NCBI GenBank assembly: GCA_023399215.1
Contig: JAEWQJ010000046.1
Span: forward strand, 51,288-115,287
DNA from: Methanobacteriota archaeon
GTDB taxonomy: Archaea; Halobacteriota; Methanosarcinia; Methanosarcinales; Methanosarcinaceae
Length of the DNA stretch: 64,000 nucleotides
Direction of reading: 5' to 3'
Each line of letters begins with the position of its first letter. Positions within the stretch are counted from its first letter, which is position 1. The notes under the pieces are model-generated. The model did not search any database. It had not been told where the DNA came from and saw nothing but the letters and a program-made list of their open reading frames with translations. Both the position numbers and the translations under genes were made by a program. Shown piece after piece: positions 8,208 to 16,332 of the stretch.

Positions 8208-9458
8208 TCAAAAGAGTGTCCTTAAGAATGTTCCGAAAGCTTTCATAAGCCTGAAGGAATTTCCTGAAAACATGAGCTTTCTCAGAAGGATAGAAGGATG
8301 ATCCATATCTCCATACTCGGTAATTGTGTTGAGAATCGAAGGGGTGTTTAGCGAACCTATAAGGTCATTGAACTGCCTGTCTTCAAGCTTCCCGATGTAG
8401 TCATGGATTTTCATACCTATATCAAGCTCTCTTTCAAGACCCTTCCGCCAGAGCTGGTCATACTCGGAAAGCCGCTTTGCCGAGGTATCTCCTTCAAGGG
8501 CAGCCTGTGCAGCAACCTTTCCAGCAATTTTTGCCGCAAAAGCCCCGGTGTAGACTCCTCCTCCTGATGTAGGTTTTGTCTGTCCTGCCGCATCACCAAC
8601 AAGCAGAATCCCATCGGACACCGTTTTTTTCGGAGGGCCTATCGGGATTCCCCCTACTACAAAATCAAGCATACCTCCTGAGTATCTCGCTTTTACATGA
8701 GAGTTGGAGCGGAGGAAATTCTTAAGATAAGAAAGAGGAGAGCTTTCTTCGTGCCCATTTTTCCAGGCAAGCCCAGGTTCAAGGGCAAGTGCAATCCTTG
8801 AAATTTTTTCATTAACAGGTACGGTCCATGCAAAAAAACCGGGAGCAACAGAACCCGGAAAAAGTTCAACAAAGTCGCTGTCATCCGAGGCATAAGGAGC
8901 TTCTATCTGGATCCCCGGAAGTACGCTGGCAGGTTTTTCAAGCCCTGCATAGCTGGCTATCCGGCTTTTTACTCCGTCTGCCCCTATCACGGTGGATGCA
9001 CATATTGTTTCAGGTTTGCCGTTTTTCAGTACCTTGAGTTTTACCATAGAATTTTGCTGTCCCTCTTTATCGGTTTTCGGACTCGGCATTTCGAGTCCCA
9101 CAGCTCTTGTCCTGAGAGATAGTTCAACACCTTCTTCCACAGCCTTTATTGCAAGGGCACGGTCGAAGTTTTTCCGCGAGACTACATACGCTTTGGTCTG
9201 CTTTCCATCGATTGGCAGGCACTGCCCATCTGGAGCATGTACAAAGGCTCCACGCACGGAATTGAACACAAACTCGTCCGAAGGCTTGAGCTCGCACTCT
9301 GCAACCGCTCTGGTGCTCAAAAGTCCGGTACAGCTTACAGGCGACCCTATGAAAGCATGCTCTTCAAGCAGGAGAACCTTTGCCCCATTCAGGGCTGCAT
9401 AGCGAGCTGCAGTGGATCCCACAGGCCCGGCTCCAACCACAACAACATCATATTTCAT
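8208..9458 (-). CDS. Geranylgeranyl reductase family FAD protein
   Basis: The 416-residue flavoprotein starts with the dinucleotide-binding fold VVVGAGPVGSTAARYAA and an acidic LLLEE strand end. It has SPVSCTGLLS after it and the second FAD contact GILLVGDAAGQTKPTSGGGVYTG near 285. This set matches the geranylgeranyl-reductase family, whose archaeal members saturate isoprenoid chains of membrane lipids or quinone tails. Members are multiple per genome, so the exact substrate (archaeal lipid core, menaquinone or methanophenazine side chain) is unresolved. It is transcribed alone; its upstream gap is shared with the divergent PAPS-reductase-like gene. Confidence 0.85.
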   Translation of the reverse strand: MKYDVVVVGAGPVGSTAARYAALNGAKVLLLEEHAFIGSPVSCTGLLSTRAVAECELKPSDEFVFNSVRGAFVHAPDGQCLPIDGKQTKAYVVSRKNFDRALAIKAVEEGVELSLRTRAVGLEMPSPKTDKEGQQNSMVKLKVLKNGKPETICASTVIGADGVKSRIASYAGLEKPASVLPGIQIEAPYASDDSDFVELFPGSVAPGFFAWTVPVNEKISRIALALEPGLAWKNGHEESSPLSYLKNFLRSNSHVKARYSGGMLDFVVGGIPIGPPKKTVSDGILLVGDAAGQTKPTSGGGVYTGAFAAKIAGKVAAQAALEGDTSAKRLSEYDQLWRKGLERELDIGMKIHDYIGKLEDRQFNDLIGSLNTPSILNTITEYGDMDHPSILLRKLMFSGNSFRLMKAFGTFLRTLF

Positions 9459-9941
9459 ACCGTGTTACCCTCAAGAATAAGCCCTTACTATAGAAGGAAG
9501 CTTAATATACTCATAATTCATAACTACATTTGGATTACAATTTTTATATATAGGCACAGTGATTTTAAGTAAAATGATTTTAGGTACAGTGATTTTAGGT
9601 AAAGTAATGTTTATTCCATATATGTGATCTTCATTCCGTATATGTGAGCTCTATTGATGAAAATAATGTTTCATTGATTATAATAATCTCTTTCTCGATA
9701 AAGAGAACTCTTTGTTAGTCAGTTTTCCCTTCTTTGATCGAGTTAACTCTTTATTGAGCTGATGAGTTTCTAATTAATTCTCAATACGGTTTAAAGTACA
9801 GGTAATATATTATTTGGATGTAAAAGTTTTCCAGGTTTCACAATCTTGATATATTGATAAATACATTCACCGTGCAACTGAACCATAAAACTGAAAGATC
9901 AAATATTTAATGATTTCTTCAAACTACTAACCAGGGTTTTC
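9459..9941. other. Divergent promoter gap, A+T-rich, short direct repeats
   Basis: This gap separates the minus-strand flavoprotein from the plus-strand PAPS-reductase-like gene. It holds runs of near-repeats: GTGATTTTAGGTA-type units at about 9560-9605 and TTCCRTATATGTGA twice at about 9612-9645. No gene is seen. Confidence 0.5.
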
Positions 9942-12257
9942 ATGCAGCAGAAAAAGCAGAAAAAAGAAAAACGCCAGGTTTCGGGCCCAGAGAAAACAGA
10001 TAAAGGTTATCAGGGCACAAAAAAAGCCCGGACTTCGGATAAAAGAACTTCCCTAACCTCGGATAATAAAGCTTCCAGGACTTCGGATAGAAAAAACTCT
10101 CAGACCCGGCAAAACAGGGTAAAAAACAAATCTACAGATTTTAGAGAAAGGATTCCTGAGAGAAAACACACTTCTAGAAAGAGCGCTGGCTCTAAAGAAA
10201 GTAGAGACTTGGTCCCCGCGAAGAAAAAGAACGTACAGCGTTTCGAGTATGAAGACGATAATATTTTCTGGTGTGGAAAATGTAACCTGCCCCTTATAGG
10301 AGAAGAATGCGGAATATGCGGTGGCAAAGGGGAAGTCCTTCAGCTCTCCCAACCTGCTGACGTCCGTTTTTGCTCTCCTTACGAGCGAGAAGTCATAGAC
10401 AGGCAGCTTCACTCAGCTTTTGGTTGCAATCCCCTTGGAGATAAGCTAATTCTTCTAAACAAAATTCCTGGTGAGGACAAAACTGATGAAGTGCTCGTAG
10501 ATGGCTTTATTTTCGGGATTCTCCGGTTTGAGCTTTCAAAAATGGATTATAGTTTTGAACCTTCTCTCCAGGGCGCAAAAATTCTCCTGAAACATGCTGA
10601 AGGCAGGAAAGTTGAACTTAAGAAAACAAAACGGCACCTTAACGGAAAAAGTGTCGCAGCAGAATCTGTTGAAGCCTTCGACAGCAATATAAAAGCAGGA
10701 GATTTTGCCCTTATTACTGCAGGCAGTCTGACAGGCTATGGGGTTTCTTTAGTTGATGGCGCGGACTTTTCTGACCTGAAAAACCTGCCTGAGCCCGAGA
10801 ACCGGACTGAATTGGAGTCTTCAACCGGAGCCAGAACAAAAGTGGAATCTTCAAGTGGAGCCGGAACAAAAGTTCTCAGGATCAGGAAGATTGATAGCAG
10901 TGAGGCGTCACTTCGTCCTGAGACTCCGGATCTTGCGGCATGCATAGAGGCAAACAAAAAACATCTCCAGGTGCTTGGGAAGAATGCAATCAATACTATT
11001 CGCGGGATTATTTCCAGGAAAGAATACAAAAACCTGCCTGTTTATGTCTCCTTCAGCGGCGGAAAAGACAGTCTTGTGGTGCTTGACCTGGCGCAGTCTT
11101 CCCTTAAGCAAAGGGAGCTAAAAGCTTTCTTTCTGAACACTGGGATTGAGTTTCCGGAAACCGTCGAGTTTGTACAAAACTTTTGCCGGGAAAGGGAAAT
11201 TTCACTTATCGAGGCAAATGCAGGTTCCACTTTCAGGGAGCAGGTAGAAAAATTCGGGCCTCCTGCAAAGGATTTCCGCTGGTGCTGTAAGGTCTGTAAG
11301 CTGGCATCAGCAGGGGACTTCGATACACAGAAAGAAGCCTCATCTCGAAAAGGAAACAGTGATGTGGCTTATCTCACAATTGACGGTAAGCGTAAGCACG
11401 AATCGTTCTCAAGGGCAAGGATTGCAGCAAGTGAGACAAATCCTTTTGTCCCTGCCCAGCTCAATATCTTTCCTATAAGAGATTGGAAGGCAATTGAGGT
11501 GTGGCTTTACATACACTGGAGACAGCTTTCCTACAATCCTCTATATGACCTTGGCTTTGAAAGAGTAGGCTGCTGGCTTTGCCCGTCTGCCCTTGCTGCC
11601 GAGTACGCCAGGGTAAAAGACCTGCATCCCGAAATGTATGCAAAGTGGAACGCTTTTCTGCTGGAATGGGCAAAGTCCAGAGGGCTTTCCGAAAAATTCG
11701 TAGAGCACGGGTTCTGGCGCTGGAAAGAACTGCCTCCCAAGATGCTAAAACTGGCCGAGGAGTTAGGGATTTCCGTGCTTGCCAGAGAAAAAACTGAAGA
11801 CTTTGAAATTGAAGTCGTGTCAGGAATTTCTCCCTGCCGTGCAGGCGGCTATTCAATAGAAGCAGCTGTGAAAGGCATCAAGGAAAAAGAAGCTGCAGGC
11901 TTCATCAATGTTCTCGGAAACACGATTTATGCGGAAGACCTGGGGATGTTGCTGGTTAAAACCGGGACCGGAACTGTAAAGTTTTTTTCGAACGGAAATC
12001 TGCTTGCAAGTTCGGAAACAAAGGAAAAAGCAGTTTCACTTTTTAAGGAAGCTGCAAAGCAGTTTACAAGGCTTTCTCGCTGTACTGGCTGCGGGATCTG
12101 TGTAAAAGCTTGTCCTGTCGGGGCGGCTTCTCTCGAAGGAAAAATACCGCATGTAAGCGAAGCCTGCATCAGGTGCGGAAAATGTACAGAGTCCTGTGTG
12201 GTAACCCGATACTTTGATAAGCTCGTACCGGACCTGAATCAAAAGTTAAAGGTGTGA
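9942..12257 (+). CDS. PAPS-reductase-type PP-loop protein fused to zinc ribbon and 2x[4Fe-4S] ferredoxin
   Basis: The 771-residue protein has a basic low-complexity leader (about 1-100) with repeated TSD(K/N/R) units, then a zinc ribbon with C111, C114, C123 and C126, and a region that may be a PUA-like fold (about 130-300). Next is a PP-loop ATPase domain with SFSGGKDSLVVLDLA near 369-383 and a CCKVCK cysteine cluster that could hold a metal site. It ends with a bacterial-type ferredoxin with two cysteine clusters near 712-725 and 738-750. The PP-loop domain is of the phosphoadenylyl-sulfate reductase family, which reduces sulfate esters or adenylates and thiolates substrates. The native electron donor seems built in. 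The reaction is unknown; sulfur assimilation or nucleic-acid sulfuration are both possible. Confidence 0.88.
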   Translation: MQQKKQKKEKRQVSGPEKTDKGYQGTKKARTSDKRTSLTSDNKASRTSDRKNSQTRQNRVKNKSTDFRERIPERKHTSRKSAGSKESRDLVPAKKKNVQRFEYEDDNIFWCGKCNLPLIGEECGICGGKGEVLQLSQPADVRFCSPYEREVIDRQLHSAFGCNPLGDKLILLNKIPGEDKTDEVLVDGFIFGILRFELSKMDYSFEPSLQGAKILLKHAEGRKVELKKTKRHLNGKSVAAESVEAFDSNIKAGDFALITAGSLTGYGVSLVDGADFSDLKNLPEPENRTELESSTGARTKVESSSGAGTKVLRIRKIDSSEASLRPETPDLAACIEANKKHLQVLGKNAINTIRGIISRKEYKNLPVYVSFSGGKDSLVVLDLAQSSLKQRELKAFFLNTGIEFPETVEFVQNFCREREISLIEANAGSTFREQVEKFGPPAKDFRWCCKVCKLASAGDFDTQKEASSRKGNSDVAYLTIDGKRKHESFSRARIAASETNPFVPAQLNIFPIRDWKAIEVWLYIHWRQLSYNPLYDLGFERVGCWLCPSALAAEYARVKDLHPEMYAKWNAFLLEWAKSRGLSEKFVEHGFWRWKELPPKMLKLAEELGISVLAREKTEDFEIEVVSGISPCRAGGYSIEAAVKGIKEKEAAGFINVLGNTIYAEDLGMLLVKTGTGTVKFFSNGNLLASSETKEKAVSLFKEAAKQFTRLSRCTGCGICVKACPVGAASLEGKIPHVSEACIRCGKCTESCVVTRYFDKLVPDLNQKLKV

Positions 12258-12423
12258 TCCACCAGAAATCCGAATTTCACATCTCTGTGATATTTTTAAA
12301 TAGTTTCTAAATATATTTAGATACTACACTTTTTAATTAAGTTTAAATCTCACATTTTTATTATATTTCCACAAACTTGATTTAAACCTGTATATAATTC
12401 ATCTATTCAAACGGAACTGAAAA

Positions 12424-13530
12424 ATGAGACTAAGCCAAAGCCCTGACGGAGTAAGTCAGATCATAGCCAGCAGATGGAAAATTGGAGCAGCCCTGGCGGT
12501 AGCGTTGCTTCTGTACTTTGCGTTTCTAATTCTGCTTCCCCTCGCCGATGGAATCGTACTTGGCATAGTCTTTGCTTACATTGCCAGGCCTATCCGGGTA
12601 AAATTCAAAAAGCACAGAAAAATAGGAGCACTCGTTGCCAGTCTGTGCATATTCGTCCCTATAGTGTTTATTGTCGGGGCAGGTATTGTTGAGATCCTTA
12701 ACCAGGTCTCCTGGATTATTGGACATAAGACGGCAGTTGCGGCAGCAATTCTAAATTTCATAAACTCTCTGAACGTTCCGAATAGAATCATAGAAAGTAT
12801 TAATTCTGCCATCTGGGACCTATTTACCTCGCTAATACCTGCAGTAGGCAGTATAGGGCTCTTTTCATATGCCCAGAGTATCGGTCTATTTTTCATTAAT
12901 TTTGTAATCTCGATCATTTTCTGCTATTTTATACTCGCTGATGGGGACCGGCTTTACTTCGCATTTCTTGGCGTGATCCCAAAAGAGTACAAAGGAATTG
13001 TAAACCGTTACGCGCATCATCTTGATATAATCCTTAAAGGAGTTTTTATAGGCAATGCCTACTCTGCTCTGATAGTAAGCGTAACCTCAGTTATCGTTTT
13101 CTACGCTTTTGGATTTACCCACGTGCTTGCCCTGGCGACCCTCATCTTCATAGCTTCGATAATTCCTCTTTTTGCCGGGTATATGGTGCTGTTGCCTCTG
13201 GCTTTAATGCGGTACTTTGAGTTAGGGTTTGAAAGCGCAGCTACTTTCTTTATAGTATCCTCCATCATTATCTACGGCCCTCCAGAACTGATTCTTAGAC
13301 CCTATCTGACCAGCCTGCAGTCCAAGATTCACCCGATGCTGCTTATGCTTGCTTTCCTGGGCGGAGCTTTTGTCGGAGGGATTGCAGGGTTTTTTGCAGC
13401 TCCTATTCTTCTCGGGGCTCTGGTTGCGGCTTACAGGGTTTATCAGGATCACACCCATCCGGAACTTGCCGAGACCTGCACAGACCCCAAGAAAATGGGA
13501 CATCCCAATAAAGCTGGTTCGGAAAAGTAA
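12424..13530 (+). CDS. AI-2E family / UPF0118 membrane transporter
   Basis: The 368-residue polytopic protein has hydrophobic segments near 25-45, 60-85, 145-175, 210-280 and 300-340. It carries the family features IVLGIVFAYIARPI after the first helix, GVFIGNAYSALIVSV, and the C-terminal GGAFVGGIAGFFAAPILLG block. Relatives (PerM/YdiK/TqsA) are proposed exporters of small molecules or ion antiporters; archaeal substrates are unknown. The C-terminal tail is hydrophilic and cytoplasmic by charge. It follows the PAPS-reductase-like gene by 166 bp, so co-transcription is uncertain. Confidence 0.85.
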   Translation: MRLSQSPDGVSQIIASRWKIGAALAVALLLYFAFLILLPLADGIVLGIVFAYIARPIRVKFKKHRKIGALVASLCIFVPIVFIVGAGIVEILNQVSWIIGHKTAVAAAILNFINSLNVPNRIIESINSAIWDLFTSLIPAVGSIGLFSYAQSIGLFFINFVISIIFCYFILADGDRLYFAFLGVIPKEYKGIVNRYAHHLDIILKGVFIGNAYSALIVSVTSVIVFYAFGFTHVLALATLIFIASIIPLFAGYMVLLPLALMRYFELGFESAATFFIVSSIIIYGPPELILRPYLTSLQSKIHPMLLMLAFLGGAFVGGIAGFFAAPILLGALVAAYRVYQDHTHPELAETCTDPKKMGHPNKAGSEK

Positions 13531-13571
13531 TTTTGAGTTAAGCTCAGAAAATGTACCGAAAAACATAGGAG

Positions 13572-13591
13572 ATCCTGGAGTTTTCCAGGAT
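13572..13591 (+). terminator. 8-bp hairpin after the AI-2E gene
   Basis: ATCCTGGA and TCCAGGAT are separated by four bases, about 40 bp past the stop codon. It could end or stabilise the transporter mRNA. There is no strong T-tract, so the terminator call is tentative. Confidence 0.35.
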
Positions 13592-13714
13592 ATGCCCAAA
13601 AAGATCAATCGAAAGGGATTATTTTATATCGTTGAAGGATATTAGGACTGTCATATATTCTTCGTTACCCCCTTAAATCAAGATCTACTGACGGTACAGA
13701 CCTCAGTCAGTCTT

Positions 13715-13798
13715 ATATGAATCAATTGTTTGATTCAACCGAAACTACTTAGGGACATATGAATCAATTGTTTGATTCAACCGAAACTACTTAGAGAC
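13715..13798 (+). repeat. 42-bp tandem repeat (two copies) with internal palindrome, thrS upstream region
   Basis: Two adjacent 42-bp copies (13715-13756, 13757-13798) begin ATATGAATCAATTGTTTGAT and differ by a single base. Each contains the palindrome GAATCAA-TTG-TTTGATTC, able to form a hairpin or to bind a dimeric regulator. The array lies about 170-250 bp before the thrS start. Confidence 0.85.
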
Positions 13799-13809
13799 AG
13801 AATTAAAGA

Positions 13810-13906
13810 CCGAAAATAATTCGGGAGAATTCCAAACCGAAAATAATTTGGGAGAATTCCAAACCGAAAATAATTCGGGAAAAATTACCGACCGAAAATA
13901 ATTCGG
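13810..13906 (+). repeat. Four 27-28-bp repeats each with a CCGAA...TTCGG hairpin, thrS leader
   Basis: Copies at 13810, 13837, 13864 and 13892 each carry CCGAAAATAATTCGG (one has TTTGG), which folds as a 5-bp stem with a 5-nt AATAA loop. The strict period, the conserved stem and the position 58 bp before the thrS ATG suggest an RNA or DNA regulatory array. It is not a CRISPR, since the intervening sequence is repeated too. Confidence 0.85.
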
Positions 13907-13963
13907 AATAAAATTCCATAAAGAAGCACTACATAATTTCTCATAGGAGCACTAGGTGATAGA

Positions 13964-15871
13964 ATGCAATTATTGCTCATTCACTCTGATTATATTGAAT
14001 ACGAAACCAAAAAACAAACTCCAGTTGCTGAAAAAATTGAAGAATCCTTAAAGTCTGGCAGGCTTGAGGAAGCACTTACCGCTTTTATGGCTGTTGAAAG
14101 TGTAGACGAGGCAAATCCTGAGGAAACTATAGAAAAGACGGCTTCCGAAATTGAAAAGGTAGCTACTCAGGTCAAAACCGACCGTATAATGCTCTATCCT
14201 TACGCTCACTTAAGTTCTGATCTTTCTTCTCCAAAAGTTGCAGTAAAGGTACTCAAAGGGATAGAAACTGCACTCTCAGGTAAATACGAGGTCAAACGCG
14301 CTCCTTTCGGGTGGTATAAGGCTTTTAGTATCAGCTGTAAAGGACATCCTCTTTCCGAACTCTCAAGGAGCATACACCCTGAGGGAACTCAAAAAGCAGC
14401 AGTCAAAGTCGAGGCCAGTGAGGAAAAAGGAGAGGTTGTTTCCGAAGCCCTCAAAGCCGAAGGTACGGCAAAGTCTTACTGGCGTATCCTTACCCCTGAT
14501 GGAGAGCTTCACGAAATTGAGAATTTCGACCTTACGCCTTACCCCAAACTCCAGAAATTTGTAGACTACGAAATTTCCAAGAGCAGGGCTGTTGAGCGTG
14601 CTCCTCCTCATGTGGAGCTTATGCGGAGGCTTGAGCTTGCGGACTATGAACCAGGTTCAGATTCCGGAAACATGCGGTATTATCCTAAAGGGAGGCTTAT
14701 AAAAGCCCTTCTTGAAAATTATGTGCTTGATGTCGCAACCGACTTCGGGGCAATGGAAGTTGAAACTCCTATCATGTACGACATGAACCATCCGACTCTT
14801 AAGAAATATCTGGACAGGTTCCCTGCAAGGCAGTACTCCATTGAGTCCGACAAGCGGCAGATGTTCCTGCGTTTTGCAGCCTGTTTTGGGCAGTTTCTTA
14901 TGAACCACGACATGACGATTTCCTACAGGAACCTGCCTCTTCGGATGATCGAAATGACCCGCTACAGTTTCAGAAAGGAACAGCGGGGAGAACTTGTAGG
15001 CTTAAGAAGGCTCAGGGCTTTTACCATGCCTGATATGCACAGCCTTTGCGAGGACATGAGCCAGGCTGTAGACCAGTTCAAAAAGCAATATGACCTCTGC
15101 ATTGATGTGCTTGAAAATATAGGAATCCATATTAAGGATTATGAAGTAGCCATCCGCTTTACCAGGGACTTTTACGAGTCGAATAAAGAGCTTGTAGTCA
15201 ATATGGCAAGGACCGTCGACAAACCTGTGCTTGTCGAGATGTGGGACACCCGCTTCTTCTATTTCGTGCTCAAGTTCGAGTTTAATTTCGTAGACGCTCT
15301 TGCGAAGGCAAGTGCACTTTCCACTGTCCAGATTGATGTCGAAAATGCGGAAAGGTATGATATTTCTTATGTAAATGCTGACGGCAAACTGGAAAGACCT
15401 ACCGTACTTCACTGCTCTCCAAGCGGGGCAATCGAACGCTGCATTTACGCCCTTCTCGAAAAAGCTGCAATGGAAACCGAAGAAGGAAAGGTTCCTATGC
15501 TGCCAGTGTGGCTTTCTCCTACCCAGGTCAGGATTGTGCCGATATCAGAAAAACACGTCGCTTTTGCCGAAGAGGTTTCACAGAAGCTGGACTGCAGGGT
15601 TGATATTGACGATCGTGACCTGTCAATAGGAAAGAAAGTGAGAGAAGCAGGCAGGGAATGGGTCCCTTACGTGGTTGTCATTGGAGATAAAGAAATCGAG
15701 GACGGCACCATTAATGTAACCATTCGGGCCGAATCCGAACAGAACAAGCCTAAAAAAGTTCAAATCACTCCGGAAGAACTTAATGACAGAATTAAAGGCG
15801 AAATTGCAGGGAAACCGTATAGGAAACTGCCCCTCTCAAAATATCTTTCTGGAAGACCAAAGTTCGTTTAA
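13964..15871 (+). CDS. thrS: Threonyl-tRNA synthetase, archaeal type
   Basis: The 635-residue class II synthetase charges tRNA-Thr. The archaeal-type N-terminal domain (about 1-140: MQLLLIHSDYIEYETKKQ), related to D-aminoacyl-tRNA deacylase, edits mischarged serine. The catalytic core has motif 1 around GAMEVETPIMYDMNHPTL, motif 2 around FRKEQRGELVGLRRLRAFTM and motif 3 around CSPSGAIERCIYALLE. The anticodon-binding domain is the last 110 residues. The length and the editing domain mark it as archaeal rather than bacterial. GGTGAT at 13955-13960 is the ribosome site. The leader carries two hairpin repeat arrays, which hint at expression control. Confidence 0.96.
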   Translation: MQLLLIHSDYIEYETKKQTPVAEKIEESLKSGRLEEALTAFMAVESVDEANPEETIEKTASEIEKVATQVKTDRIMLYPYAHLSSDLSSPKVAVKVLKGIETALSGKYEVKRAPFGWYKAFSISCKGHPLSELSRSIHPEGTQKAAVKVEASEEKGEVVSEALKAEGTAKSYWRILTPDGELHEIENFDLTPYPKLQKFVDYEISKSRAVERAPPHVELMRRLELADYEPGSDSGNMRYYPKGRLIKALLENYVLDVATDFGAMEVETPIMYDMNHPTLKKYLDRFPARQYSIESDKRQMFLRFAACFGQFLMNHDMTISYRNLPLRMIEMTRYSFRKEQRGELVGLRRLRAFTMPDMHSLCEDMSQAVDQFKKQYDLCIDVLENIGIHIKDYEVAIRFTRDFYESNKELVVNMARTVDKPVLVEMWDTRFFYFVLKFEFNFVDALAKASALSTVQIDVENAERYDISYVNADGKLERPTVLHCSPSGAIERCIYALLEKAAMETEEGKVPMLPVWLSPTQVRIVPISEKHVAFAEEVSQKLDCRVDIDDRDLSIGKKVREAGREWVPYVVVIGDKEIEDGTINVTIRAESEQNKPKKVQITPEELNDRIKGEIAGKPYRKLPLSKYLSGRPKFV

Positions 15872-16332
15872 ACATATTAATATTTTATAAACGTAATATT
15901 TTACGAACTCTTCCAAAAAATAAACATATTTAAATTTTCTGAACACTTTCTTATAAAAGTTTTCGGAAACTGCCAGAGGAAACAAAAATTCCCTGTTTGC
16001 CTGTTTCTTCTGGCTTTTTAGCATAACATATATATTGACGTAATTCTTATTATTGAAAGAGGATTCCTTTTAAATAAAAGTAGTTCTAGGTTTGTTCTTC
16101 TCCGTTTCTGGACGAAAAGATCCCTATCCAAGCATTTTGGAATGAAATTTTTACTAAATGAAATTTTTACTAATTATTTGTAAGTTATGGGGAGTTACTT
16201 CTTATTGAGTTTATAATTACATGCAGAATTTCCTTTTATAGGCTATACCAGTTTCCCGGAAACCCTTTGTAAGGCACTTTCTGGTTTTGATATCAAATTT
16301 TTACATTGACAAGCGTAAGGACAGCGTAACTG
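15872..16332. other. Intergenic gap downstream of thrS
   Basis: Apart from the terminator-like hairpin at 15972-16019 this gap shows only A+T-rich sequence and a small local duplication (AATTTTTACTAAATG-like, about 16146-16172). No gene or RNA is recognisable. Confidence 0.5.
15972..16019 (+). terminator. Strong hairpin with T-tract, probable thrS terminator
   Basis: GCCAGAGGAAACA pairs with TGTTTCTTCTGGC (one mismatch in 13) across a 17-nt loop, followed directly by TTTTTAG. It is the clearest terminator-shaped element in the window and sits about 100 bp past the thrS stop. Confidence 0.65.

Noticed and set aside
13715..13906. CRISPR array before thrS
   Set aside because: The units are contiguous tandem repeats; the segments between conserved stems repeat as well, so there are no unique spacers and no cas genes nearby.
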